Shown one piece after another: positions 35,682-43,837 of a stretch of 64,000 nucleotides of DNA. A program made the translations under genes and the position numbers. This DNA comes from Paludibaculum fermentans_A. GTDB lineage: Bacteria; Acidobacteriota; Terriglobia; Bryobacterales; Bryobacteraceae. The DNA is taken from assembly GCF_051172195.1 (NCBI RefSeq), contig NZ_JBPJAQ010000001.1:2976001-3040000 (forward strand), in the 5' to 3' direction. Under the pieces are notes generated by a model. The model was given only the letters and a program-made list of their open reading frames with translations. It ran no database searches and was not told the origin of the DNA. Positions within the stretch are counted from its first letter, which is position 1. Every line of letters begins with the position of its first letter.

Positions 35682-36989
35682 CTACAGCCAGCTCGCGGGT
35701 TGACCCGTCACGGCCAGGACCCCTTTCCACAGAGCCCCTTCCAAGCCCACCTTCTTCCGGCCATTCGTCGCCATCTCCATCGGCACATGCACCATCCGGT
35801 TGTGCACATACCCGATGATGAGCCCCGACCGTCCGGCCATCGCCGCATGGGCCGCATTCCGCGCCAGCATGTCGCACAGCACCGCATCATCCGTATTTGC
35901 CGCCAAGCCCCTGATCGCGTAGCTCGGATCGATATAGCGCACGTTGATCGTCTGCCCCAGCGCCTTGAAATGGGCCGTGATCCGGTCTTTGAGAAAGACC
36001 CCGATGTCCCCGAACTTCAGATTCCCCGATGCGTCGACTTCCTGCTCGTCCTGGGCCAGGATGTTCTGGCCCGCGCCTTCCGCCACCACGATCACCGCAT
36101 GCCGCTTCCGCACCAGTCGCTTCTCCAGCACCGCCAGCAGCCCTCGCTCCCCTTCCAGCGCAAACTCCTGCTCCGGAATCAGGCAGTAGTTCACCTCGCC
36201 GCTGGCCAGCGTCGCCCCAGCCGCAATGAAGCCCGAATCCCGGCCCATCAGCCGCACCAGCCCCACCCCATTCAACACCGCCCGCGCCTCTGTGTGCGCA
36301 ATGTCGATCATGGCCCTCGCCCGGTCCACCGCCGTACCAAACCCGAACGTCCGCGTCACGTATTGGATGTCGTTATCCACCGTCTTGGGCACGCCGACTA
36401 CCGCCAGCGGATATCCCTGTTTCCGTGCCTCCGCATGCAGCTTCAGAGCCCCGCGCTGCGTGCCGTCTCCACCAATGGTGAACAACATCTGCACACCGAG
36501 ATTGCGCAGGTAGTCCAACATCACAGCCGGGTCCTCCGGACCGCGCGACGTGCCGATGATCGTCCCCCCAATCTCGTGAATGTCGCTGACATCGTCGACA
36601 TCCAGCTCCATCGGGGGGAAGCCATGCGCCGGATTCAGGCCATGATAGCCGTAGCGGATGCCCAACACCCGCTGTACCCCGTAATGGCAGCGCAGGCTCA
36701 GCACCAGTGACCGGATCACGTTATTCAGCCCGGGACACAGCCCCCCGCACGTCACAATCGCCGCGCGCGTCTGGCCTGCATCAAAGTAAATCGACTCCCG
36801 CGGTCCGGCCTTTTCGAACAGGAGATTCCCTTCACGCTCCCGCTCCAGGTCCACCGTGATCTGCAGCGGAATGAACTCGCTATCCCGCACGAAGACGTTC
36901 GGGTGCGCGGGGTCGGCCTCATTCAGTTTCAACGGAGAAAGATGTACGGCATCGCCGAGCCGGTCGACGGCCACGGTTCTAGGTGTCAT
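35682..36989 (-). CDS. pfkA: ATP-dependent 6-phosphofructokinase (PPi-PFK-like clade)
   Basis: A 435-residue phosphofructokinase that phosphorylates fructose 6-phosphate in glycolysis. Motifs: CGGLCPGLNNVIRSLV at 81-96, GGDGT at 173-177, PKTVDND at 201-207, MGRDSGF at 248-254. Gly176 in GGDGT points to ATP as donor (PPi enzymes have Asp), while Lys202 in PKT is shared with the PPi-dependent clade; this combination is known from the trypanosome/plant-type ATP enzymes. It is longer than the 320-residue E. coli PfkA because of an N-terminal extension. ATG 36989 was chosen to avoid overlap with the divergent gene at 37048; it has no clear ribosome-binding site. Confidence 0.88.
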   Translation of the reverse strand: MTPRTVAVDRLGDAVHLSPLKLNEADPAHPNVFVRDSEFIPLQITVDLEREREGNLLFEKAGPRESIYFDAGQTRAAIVTCGGLCPGLNNVIRSLVLSLRCHYGVQRVLGIRYGYHGLNPAHGFPPMELDVDDVSDIHEIGGTIIGTSRGPEDPAVMLDYLRNLGVQMLFTIGGDGTQRGALKLHAEARKQGYPLAVVGVPKTVDNDIQYVTRTFGFGTAVDRARAMIDIAHTEARAVLNGVGLVRLMGRDSGFIAAGATLASGEVNYCLIPEQEFALEGERGLLAVLEKRLVRKRHAVIVVAEGAGQNILAQDEQEVDASGNLKFGDIGVFLKDRITAHFKALGQTINVRYIDPSYAIRGLAANTDDAVLCDMLARNAAHAAMAGRSGLIIGYVHNRMVHVPMEMATNGRKKVGLEGALWKGVLAVTGQPASWL

Positions 36990-37047
36990 GCTATGCGCCA
37001 GTCTATCCACTGGCGGACCGGCCCGCCACGATAGAATCGTCGTCGCC

Positions 37048-38070
37048 ATGACCTCCTTCACCCGCCGGACCTTTCTCGCCGCTGCTCCGGCCCTGGCCCA
37101 GCCGCCGGCCCGCAAAATCAACATCGCTTTCCTGGGCGCCGCCCACTCTCATGCCGAAGGGAAAATCGCCGCCGTGCGAGCCAATCCGGCATTCTCCCTG
37201 GCCGGCATCGTCGAGGATGATCCCAAGTACCGCGCCCGCTACGAGGCCGCCGGACTCCCGCTGCTGCCTCGCGAAAAGGTCCTCTCCGACCCCTCTATCG
37301 AAGTCATCGCCGTCGAGTCCGAGGTCAAGCGCCATGCCAGGGACGGCTTCGCTGCTCTCAATGCCGGCAAGCACGTCCACCTCGAGAAGCCGCCCGCCGA
37401 CAACATGGCCGAGACCCGCACCGTGATCGAGACCGCGCGCCGCAAACAGCGTCTGCTGCAGCTCGGCTACATGTGGCGGCACCACCCCGGCATGAACCTG
37501 ATGCTCGACGCTGCCCGCCAGGGCTGGCTCGGCGACATCTACCTCATCAAGGGCATGATGAACACCCTGATCACAGCGGAGCAGCGCCCCGAATGGAACC
37601 TCTTTCCCGGAGGCCAGATGTTCGAGCAGGGCTGCCATCTCCTCGACCCCATCGTGCGCCTGCTCGGCCGGCCGGCGAGAATCAGCTCTGTGCTGAAGAC
37701 CAGCGGCGATTTCAAGGACACCCTCAAGGACAACGCGGTAGCCGTGCTCGAGTATCCGCGAGCCGTCGCCGTCATCTCCACGGCAGTCCTCCAGCCCGCG
37801 GCAAACCCCTACCGCTGCCTCGAAATCTTCGGAACCAGCGGTACGGCGGTGCTGCGTCCCATTGAGCAGCCCGTTCTGGAGATCGACCTCGCCAAGCCCG
37901 CCGGACCTTACAAAGCCGGCCGCCAGAAGGTGGACCTGCCGCCCTTCCGCCGCTACGAGGGCGACTTCGCTGAACTCGCCCGCTGCGTCACCGAACATAA
38001 ACCCCTCTCCGTAACCCTGGAGCAGGAATTCCTCCTGCAGCAGGTCCTGCTCGAAGCCTCACACATGTAA
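37048..38070 (+). CDS. Gfo/Idh/MocA-family oxidoreductase with Tat-type signal
   Basis: A 340-residue protein with a twin-arginine-like start (TRRTFLAAAPALAQ) followed by a Rossmann NAD(P)-binding domain (KINIAFLGAAHSHAEGKI) and the family motif HLEKPPADN at about 110-118. The C-terminal half is the alpha/beta substrate domain (LGYMWRHHPGMNLMLDAARQGWLGDIYLIKG). The glycine loop GAAHSH departs from the usual GxGxxG, as in some acidobacterial members. Such enzymes oxidise or isomerise sugars or inositols; export via Tat with a bound cofactor is common in this phylum. The next gene, 17 nt downstream, is another exported enzyme. Confidence 0.85.
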   Translation: MTSFTRRTFLAAAPALAQPPARKINIAFLGAAHSHAEGKIAAVRANPAFSLAGIVEDDPKYRARYEAAGLPLLPREKVLSDPSIEVIAVESEVKRHARDGFAALNAGKHVHLEKPPADNMAETRTVIETARRKQRLLQLGYMWRHHPGMNLMLDAARQGWLGDIYLIKGMMNTLITAEQRPEWNLFPGGQMFEQGCHLLDPIVRLLGRPARISSVLKTSGDFKDTLKDNAVAVLEYPRAVAVISTAVLQPAANPYRCLEIFGTSGTAVLRPIEQPVLEIDLAKPAGPYKAGRQKVDLPPFRRYEGDFAELARCVTEHKPLSVTLEQEFLLQQVLLEASHM

Positions 38071-38087
38071 GGGATACAATCAGGCCC

Positions 38088-38921
38088 ATGGCACGCATCA
38101 CCCGTCGTACGCTCCTGGCCGCGGCGCCCGTCCTGGCTTCGGCCGCACCGGCACCCACCGGCGTCACGCAGTTTGTGCGCTACCTGCGAGGAAATGAACC
38201 AACCCATGGGATCGTCGAAGGAGACCTCATCCGCCGCATCACCGGAGACCTCTTCGGTTCCTTCAAAACCTCAAAGGAGACTGTGAAGTTCAGCACCCAG
38301 AAGCTGCTCTATCCCGTCCAGCCCTCCAAGGTGCTGGCCGTGGGCCTGAACTACAAGTCCCACATCGGCAACCGCACCCCTCCCGCGAATCCCGAGATCT
38401 TCTACAAGCCCATCACCTGCCTGCAGCACCCGGGCGCCGACATCGTCATCCCCAAGGATTCGAAGAACACCCACTACGAGGGCGAACTCGTCATCGTCAT
38501 CGGCAAACACACCCGTAATGCCTCCGCCGCCGACGCCAAGGACGCCATCTTCGGAGTCACCTGCGGCAACGACGTCAGCGAGCGCGACTGGCAAAATGGC
38601 GCCCAGAAAGACCTGCAGTGGTGGCGCGCGAAAGGCGCCGACACGTTCGGCCCGCTCGGCCCCGGCATCGTGCGCGGCCTCGATTACGCCAACCTCGAGC
38701 TCTCCACCAAGCTGAACGGCAAAGTCGTCCAGCACTCGAACACCTCCGACCTGCTCTTTGACTGCCCCACCATCGTCAGCTTCATCAGCCGCTACGTCAC
38801 GCTGCTCCCCGGCGATCTCATCTATACCGGCACGCCGGGCTCCACCCAACGCATGAGCCCGGGCGACACAGTCGAGGTCGAGATCGCAGGCATCGGGACC
38901 CTCTTCAACCGCGTAGTTTAG
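38088..38921 (+). CDS. fumarylacetoacetate hydrolase family protein, exported
   Basis: A 277-residue protein with a Tat-like signal (RRTLLAAAPVLASAAPA) and the FAH fold. The core begins PSKVLAVGLNYKSHIGN and carries the metal-binding HYEGELVIVIGKH (two glutamates) followed by GVTCGNDVSERDWQ (aspartate), then DTFGPLGPGIV and LLPGDLIYTGTPGST. Relatives hydrolyse or decarboxylate beta-diketo acids, often in aromatic or sugar-acid catabolism. Export is unusual for this fold but common in Acidobacteria. It pairs with the preceding Gfo/Idh/MocA gene and ends in a 4-nt overlap with a convergent gene. Confidence 0.87.
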   Translation: MARITRRTLLAAAPVLASAAPAPTGVTQFVRYLRGNEPTHGIVEGDLIRRITGDLFGSFKTSKETVKFSTQKLLYPVQPSKVLAVGLNYKSHIGNRTPPANPEIFYKPITCLQHPGADIVIPKDSKNTHYEGELVIVIGKHTRNASAADAKDAIFGVTCGNDVSERDWQNGAQKDLQWWRAKGADTFGPLGPGIVRGLDYANLELSTKLNGKVVQHSNTSDLLFDCPTIVSFISRYVTLLPGDLIYTGTPGSTQRMSPGDTVEVEIAGIGTLFNRVV

Positions 38922-39310
38922 AAAACCCTGCGTTCCGCCTCTTCAATGGGTGCGTCGTTGATGCTGGCCTGCCGGCGGCGCATCAGTCCATCGTCGTCGA
39001 ACTCCCACAGTTCCACACCATACGACCGGTACCATTGCCCGGCCGCATCGTGCCATTCGTATTCGAAGCTCACCGCCATGCGATTTCCGCGGAAACCCCA
39101 TAACGTCTTCTTGAGCTTGTAGTCGAGTTCCTTCTCCCACTTGTGCCGCAGGAACTCCACAATCTCCGCTCGACCCTTCACGAACGTGGTACGGTTGCGC
39201 CACTCGGAATCCTCCGAGTACCCGCGCGCCACCCGCTCCAGATCGCGCGAATTCCAGGCGTCCTCGGCAAACTGAACCCTCTTCAGCGCCGTTTCCTGCG
39301 TGAATTCCAT
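38918..39310 (-). CDS. DUF1348 (SnoaL/NTF2-like) protein
   Basis: A 130-residue cone-fold protein of the DUF1348 family, nearly all of it the domain: AEDAWNSRDLERVARGYSEDSEWRNRTTFVKGRAEIVEFLRHKWEKE at about 15-60, then KKTLWGFRGNRMAVSFEYEWHDAAGQWYRSYGVELWEFDDDGLM. NTF2-like proteins of this size bind small hydrophobic ligands or act as isomerases; no activity is established for this family. It follows the AhpD-like gene with a 2-nt gap, so the two form an operon divergent from a sigma-54 activator gene. Confidence 0.88.
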   Translation of the reverse strand: MEFTQETALKRVQFAEDAWNSRDLERVARGYSEDSEWRNRTTFVKGRAEIVEFLRHKWEKELDYKLKKTLWGFRGNRMAVSFEYEWHDAAGQWYRSYGVELWEFDDDGLMRRRQASINDAPIEEAERRVF

Positions 39311-39312
39311 GA

Positions 39313-39849
39313 CTATTGCCCCAGCGAGACCAGTGGCCAGTCGAGCTTCGTCTGGGCCACGTTGTTGAAGTAATTCGTAAAGATCATCAGCGCCACGTTG
39401 GCGACGATCTCGGCGATCTCTCCGTCGTCATACCCCGCCTCACGGATCTCCGTGAAGGCCCCATCGGTCACCTTACCGCGCTCGGCCACTACAGCCAGGG
39501 CGAAGTCGAGGGCGGCCTGGGCCTTGGGGTCGGCGGACTGGCCTTTGCGCGCAGCGGCCAGTTCTTCCGGCGGGAGGCCACGCAACTTGCCCAGCGTGGT
39601 GTGGGCCGAGAGACAGTATTCGCAGCCATTCGCCTGGGACACGGCAATGGCGATCTGCTCCCGCAGTTCCGGTTTCAGCGCACCTTCCGCCAGCGCGCCG
39701 GTGAGGCTCAATGCGCCGCTGAGAACGGCGGGCGACTGTGCCATCACCTTCATCATGTTGGGGACGCGCCCCAGTTGCGCCTTGACGCCGTCGAGAAGCT
39801 CTTTGGCCTTGCCGGCCGCATTCGTGTCTACTGCAGTGATTCGTGACAT
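39313..39849 (-). CDS. carboxymuconolactone decarboxylase-family (AhpD-like) protein
   Basis: A 178-residue all-helical protein of the CMD/AhpD family. The redox-active motif is present as ANGCEYCLSAHTTLGK (C-x2-C-x3-H), typical of alkylhydroperoxidase-like members rather than true decarboxylases, which lack the cysteines. It likely reduces peroxides or acts as a thiol-dependent detoxification enzyme. It is the first gene of a two-gene operon with DUF1348 and is transcribed away from a GAF/sigma-54 activator, whose probable operator lies between them. Confidence 0.88.
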   Translation of the reverse strand: MSRITAVDTNAAGKAKELLDGVKAQLGRVPNMMKVMAQSPAVLSGALSLTGALAEGALKPELREQIAIAVSQANGCEYCLSAHTTLGKLRGLPPEELAAARKGQSADPKAQAALDFALAVVAERGKVTDGAFTEIREAGYDDGEIAEIVANVALMIFTNYFNNVAQTKLDWPLVSLGQ

Positions 39850-39931
39850 GCTTCTGTAAAAGCAGCTGGGCGGCCAACACGTATACCATTCAAAAAAAGT
39901 GACTTAGCTAGTCCTGAGACGTCATGAAATC

Positions 39932-39954
39932 TCATGAATTATGAAGATTCATGA
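39932..39954. promoter_or_regulatory. perfect 8-bp inverted repeat between divergent genes
   Basis: TCATGAAT (39932-39939) and ATTCATGA (39947-39954) form a perfect inverted repeat around 7 nt. A further TCATGAAAT at 39922-39930 extends the pattern. It lies between the AhpD-like gene and the sigma-54 activator and is a good candidate for an activator-binding site. Confidence 0.5.
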
Positions 39955-39985
39955 GTCGATCGTGAAATATCAGCATCTTCCTGCT

Positions 39986-41560
39986 ATGGACATCAGCCTG
40001 CTGCCGTCGATCATCCTCGCCATCGCCGAACAGCGCTCCCTCGATGCCGTTCTCGGCTCCATCATCCAGGCGATCGTTCAACAGGCCGACATCGGCCTGG
40101 CCCGGATCTGGTTGAAGGAGACGGGCTCCTCCTGTCCCTCCTGCGATGCTTCGCCTGAGGTGGCGCTCCACTTGCGTGCCAGCGGAGGATGCCCCCTGGA
40201 AGCCGGAGTCGACTGGCGCTACACCGCCGGCCGGTTCCACCGCGTACCCCTCGATTCGAAGCTGAAAGTGGCGGGCATCGCCGCCACCGGCCGCGGCGTG
40301 CGCATCGACGACCTGGCGGCCGACTCACAATGGGTAGGCGAGCCCGATTGGATCCGTCGCGAGAAGCTCGTCAGCTTCGCCGCGCACCCCATGGTCTTCC
40401 ACGGCGAAGTCCTGGGCGTGCTGGCGGTGTTCCGGCGCGTCATTGCCGATGATGCCTGCTGGGAGTGGCTGCGCGTACTGGCCGATGCCGCCGCCGTCGC
40501 CGTCGCCAATGCCCGTGCATTTGAAGAGGCGGATAAGCTCCAGAGAGAACTGCGACTGGAACGTGACTACCTCCGCGAAGAGGTCTGCGAGGTGGGGTCG
40601 TTTGGCGAGATCCTGGGCCACAGCGCGGCACTCCAACGCGTCCTGCGCCAGGTCGAGATGGTCGCGGCGACGGAAGCGACAGTCCTCATCCTCGGCGAAA
40701 GCGGCACGGGCAAAGAGCTCATCGCCCGCGCCATCCACCAGCGCAGCGCCCGTGCCCGCAAACCGCTCGTCAAAGTGAACTGCGGCTCCATCCCGCACGA
40801 ACTCTTCGAAAGCGAGTTCTTCGGCCACGTCCGCGGCGCCTTCACCAGCGCGGTCAGCGACCGCGTGGGCCGCTTCCAGTTGGCCGACGGCGGAACGCTC
40901 TTCCTCGATGAGGCCGGTGAGATCCCCATGGACCTTCAGGCCAAGTTGCTGCGCGTCCTCCAGGAAGGGGAGTTCGAGCGGGTCGGCGAAAACGTCACCC
41001 GCCAGGTAGACGTCCGCGTAGTGGCCGCCACCAATCGCGATCTCAAGGAAGAGGTGGCCAAAGGACGCTTCCGGCTGGACCTCTACTACCGGCTGGCCGT
41101 GTTCCCCCTGGAGATGCCGCCCCTGCGCGATCGCCGCGAAGACATTCCAGAACTCGCGGCCCGGTTTGTCAGGCAGGCCGCCGCTCGCTTCCATGTGGCC
41201 GAGCCGCGCCTCAACCACCGCGAGCTGCAGCGCGCCTTGCGCTACGACTGGCCAGGCAACATCCGGGAACTGCAGAACGCGATCGACCGCGCCGTCATCC
41301 TCGCCCGGGATGGCCGCCTGGAATTGGACCTGCCCGAGGGATCCGCCAGCTTACCCGCAACGGTCGCCTCCGAACCGGCCGGCGTCATTCCGGAGTCCCG
41401 CTGGCGCGAGATGGAAAAGGCCAACCTCACCGCGGCTCTCCAGCGCACCAACTTTCGCGTCTCCGGCTCTGGAGGCGCCGCCGAACTTCTCGAACTGCAT
41501 CCGGCCACGCTCAGCTCCCGCATGAAAGCCCTCGGCATCCGCCGCCCTGGCATTTCCTGA
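39986..41560 (+). CDS. GAF-domain sigma-54-dependent transcriptional activator
   Basis: A 524-residue NtrC-type regulator. A GAF sensor spans about 5-180 and carries the cysteine pair SSCPSC (50, 53). An AAA+ domain spans about 205-440, with Walker A GESGTGKE at 237-244, the sigma-54 loop GAFTSA at 284-289 (usually GAFTGA) and Walker B GGTLFLDE at 302-309. A Fis-type helix-turn-helix is at about 470-520. It should activate sigma-54 promoters in response to a small molecule or redox signal. The start was set at ATG 39986, where family similarity begins; an in-frame ATG at 39941 lies inside the inverted repeat. It likely controls the divergent AhpD-like operon and perhaps the dienelactone hydrolase downstream. 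Confidence 0.88.
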   Translation: MDISLLPSIILAIAEQRSLDAVLGSIIQAIVQQADIGLARIWLKETGSSCPSCDASPEVALHLRASGGCPLEAGVDWRYTAGRFHRVPLDSKLKVAGIAATGRGVRIDDLAADSQWVGEPDWIRREKLVSFAAHPMVFHGEVLGVLAVFRRVIADDACWEWLRVLADAAAVAVANARAFEEADKLQRELRLERDYLREEVCEVGSFGEILGHSAALQRVLRQVEMVAATEATVLILGESGTGKELIARAIHQRSARARKPLVKVNCGSIPHELFESEFFGHVRGAFTSAVSDRVGRFQLADGGTLFLDEAGEIPMDLQAKLLRVLQEGEFERVGENVTRQVDVRVVAATNRDLKEEVAKGRFRLDLYYRLAVFPLEMPPLRDRREDIPELAARFVRQAAARFHVAEPRLNHRELQRALRYDWPGNIRELQNAIDRAVILARDGRLELDLPEGSASLPATVASEPAGVIPESRWREMEKANLTAALQRTNFRVSGSGGAAELLELHPATLSSRMKALGIRRPGIS

Positions 41561-41599
41561 ACCCTGTGTTATTCTTGCTCCACGAAAGGGACTACCGGG

Positions 41600-42493
41600 A
41601 TGGAACGTAAGAAAGCATCTGACTATCCGCAGGAGCTGTTGAACCTGTTCGACCGCTACGTCCACGGCGACATCGAACGCCGGGAATTCCTGGAAGGGGC
41701 CAAGAAGTACGCCGTGGGCGGCATCACGGCAACGGCGCTTTGGGAGAGCCTGAAGCCCAACTACGCCTGGGCCCAACAGGTGCCCAAGGACGATAAACGC
41801 ATCACCACTGAGTACGCGACGGTGGAGTCCCCCCAAGGCAATGGCAGCATCAAGGGCTACTTCGTCAAACCCGCCGGCGCTAAAGGCAAGTTGCCCGGTG
41901 TCCTGGTAGTGCACGAAAACCGCGGCCTGAATCCCTATATCGAAGACGTCGCCCGTCGCCTGGGCACTTCGAACTTCATCGCCTTCGCCCCCGACGGGTT
42001 GACCAGCGTCGGCGGCTATCCCGGCAATGACGAAGCTGGGGGCAAAGCGTTCGCCCAGGTCGACAGGGCTAAGATGGCGGACGACTTCGTCGCGGCCGCC
42101 AAGTGGTTGAAGGCGCGACCGGACTGCACAGGCAAGATCGGCGTCGTCGGCTTCTGTTTCGGAGGCGGCATCTCGAACCAGTTGGCCGTCCGCATGGGCT
42201 CGGATCTGTCGGCCGCCGTGCCTTTCTATGGCGGACAGCCGCCCGCGGCCGAGGTGGCGAAGATCAAGGCGCCCCTCCTGCTGCAATACGCGGGCCTCGA
42301 CACCCGCGTGAACGCCGGCTGGCCCGCCTACGAAGAAGCGCTCAAGGCGAACAAAGTGGACTACAAAGCTTACATCTACGAAGGTGTAAACCACGGCTTC
42401 CACAACGACACTACACCCCGCTATGACGAAGCCGCGGCGAAGCTCGCCTGGCAGCGTACGCTCGAGTTCTTCAATCAGCACTTGAGGGGCTAG
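41600..42493 (+). CDS. dienelactone hydrolase family protein
   Basis: A 297-residue alpha/beta hydrolase. The N-terminal 60 residues include a Tat-like RREFLEGAKKYAVGG segment, so export is likely. The catalytic triad is visible: Cys186 in GVVGFCFGGG, Asp234 in YAGLDTRV, His265 in VNHGFH. HENRGLNPYIEDVARRLG at about 105-122 is a further family block. It should open lactones such as dienelactone or carboxymethylene-butenolide. It lies 39 nt downstream of the sigma-54 activator gene on the same strand, so co-regulation is possible. Confidence 0.9.
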   Translation: MERKKASDYPQELLNLFDRYVHGDIERREFLEGAKKYAVGGITATALWESLKPNYAWAQQVPKDDKRITTEYATVESPQGNGSIKGYFVKPAGAKGKLPGVLVVHENRGLNPYIEDVARRLGTSNFIAFAPDGLTSVGGYPGNDEAGGKAFAQVDRAKMADDFVAAAKWLKARPDCTGKIGVVGFCFGGGISNQLAVRMGSDLSAAVPFYGGQPPAAEVAKIKAPLLLQYAGLDTRVNAGWPAYEEALKANKVDYKAYIYEGVNHGFHNDTTPRYDEAAAKLAWQRTLEFFNQHLRG

Positions 42494-42524
42494 AATTCAG
42501 GGGGGCTATGCGATAATCGCGGGC

Positions 42525-43379
42525 ATGCGCATCGCCCCGACCCTGACTGCCGCAGCGTTGCTGCTCAGCTTTACCGTCTCCGCCCAGCCTCCTGCCGGAG
42601 CACGCGGACCCGGCCCTGGTTCCATGTCCGAAGGCCTCCGCCAGGCAACGGCTCTCGATCTCGAGGGTAAATACGCCGAGGCGCGCCAGCTCATCCAGAA
42701 AGAGATCGACTCGGCGTCCGACCCGCGCGCCAAAGCCAACGCCCAGCGCGCCATGGCCATGTCCTACGCCTTCGAAGGCAACTGCAAAAAGACCACTGAG
42801 TACGAGCAGATGGTCATGGCTTACTGGAAGACGCGCGAATCGGAAGAGCCCAAAAACGCGTTCTACCAGCAAGGTGAAATGGCCAACGAAGCCGCCCGAG
42901 TCTGCATCGATTCCGGCGACATCGATGCCGCGGCCAAGCTCTACAAGCTCGGCACCGAATTGGGCCTGAAGGAGCCGGAGATCTCCTCGGATCGCAAGGC
43001 GCTCTGGGAGTTCCGCCTCGCCCACGCCGAAGCCCGCGTCGCCGCCCGCCGCAACAAAAAGGCCGATGCGGAGAAGGCGATCGTCGCTGCCCGCGCGGCT
43101 CTCGACCGCATGACCGACCTGAAGCGCCAGCAGGAAGCCTTCTTCCCTTACCTCACGGGTTACGTGGCTCTCTACCTGGGCGACTACCCGAAGGCGCTGG
43201 CCGACCTCCAGAAAGCCAACCAGAACGACGCCTTCATCCAGTGCCTCATCGCCCAGACCTACGAGAAGCTGGGCGACAAGGAGAAGGCCATGGAGTACTA
43301 CAAAAAGGCCTCCGGAGCCCGCGCACACAACCCGCCCGCCGCTTACGCCGTGCCGCTGGCTCGCAGGAAACTCGGCTGA
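42525..43379 (+). CDS. exported tetratricopeptide-repeat protein
   Basis: A 284-residue protein with a signal peptide (MRIAPTLTAAALLLSFTVSAQ). The rest is helical, with TPR-like pairs: LDLEGKYAEARQLIQKEID at about 42-60, IDSGDIDAAAKLYKLG, and near the C-terminus LYLGDYPKALADLQKANQ and YEKLGDKEKAMEYYKKA. TPR proteins hold other proteins; the partner is unknown. It follows the dienelactone hydrolase after 31 nt, so it may share a transcript. Confidence 0.75.
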   Translation: MRIAPTLTAAALLLSFTVSAQPPAGARGPGPGSMSEGLRQATALDLEGKYAEARQLIQKEIDSASDPRAKANAQRAMAMSYAFEGNCKKTTEYEQMVMAYWKTRESEEPKNAFYQQGEMANEAARVCIDSGDIDAAAKLYKLGTELGLKEPEISSDRKALWEFRLAHAEARVAARRNKKADAEKAIVAARAALDRMTDLKRQQEAFFPYLTGYVALYLGDYPKALADLQKANQNDAFIQCLIAQTYEKLGDKEKAMEYYKKASGARAHNPPAAYAVPLARRKLG

Positions 43380-43501
43380 AGATTTCTTTCGCCGGTGTGT
43401 CGATTCCCCGGAAGCTGCTTCGTTATTACTGCGGACGCGGCGGACATCCGGCCACCGGATGAATCGCCGCCGCGCTTTCAGACACACGAGGAGAGAATCA
43501 A

Positions 43502-43837
43502 ATGCCGCAGTACATGCTGTTGCTTCATGAAGATCCCACCGGCTGGGCCAAGCTCAGCCCGGAAGAGATGCAGACGGCCATCGAGAAATATATGGCCTGG
43601 GCGAAGAAGCCCATTAACCGGGGCGGCAAGCGCCTGGCGGAAGAACCGGGCAAGGTTATTCGCCATACCCCCGACGGCCCACGTGTGACCGACGGCCCCT
43701 ATAGCGAAACCAAGGAAATGATGGGCGGCTTCTATACCATCGAGGCCGCCAGCTACGAAGAGGCGGTGCAACTCAGCATGGATCACCCCCATCTCGAACA
43801 CGGCACCATCGAAGTCCGCCAGATCTTCGAGATGTGA
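43502..43837 (+). CDS. YCII/DGPF-domain protein
   Basis: A 111-residue protein of the YCII-related family with the DGPF signature written here as DGPYSETKEMMGGFYTIEA (about 62-80). It begins MPQYMLLLHEDP, the usual start of the group. Such proteins are typically encoded directly before ECF42-type sigma factors, and here the stop overlaps the sigma-factor start by 4 nt. Its biochemical role is not established; a small-molecule-binding or signalling role is suspected. Confidence 0.9.
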   Translation: MPQYMLLLHEDPTGWAKLSPEEMQTAIEKYMAWAKKPINRGGKRLAEEPGKVIRHTPDGPRVTDGPYSETKEMMGGFYTIEAASYEEAVQLSMDHPHLEHGTIEVRQIFEM

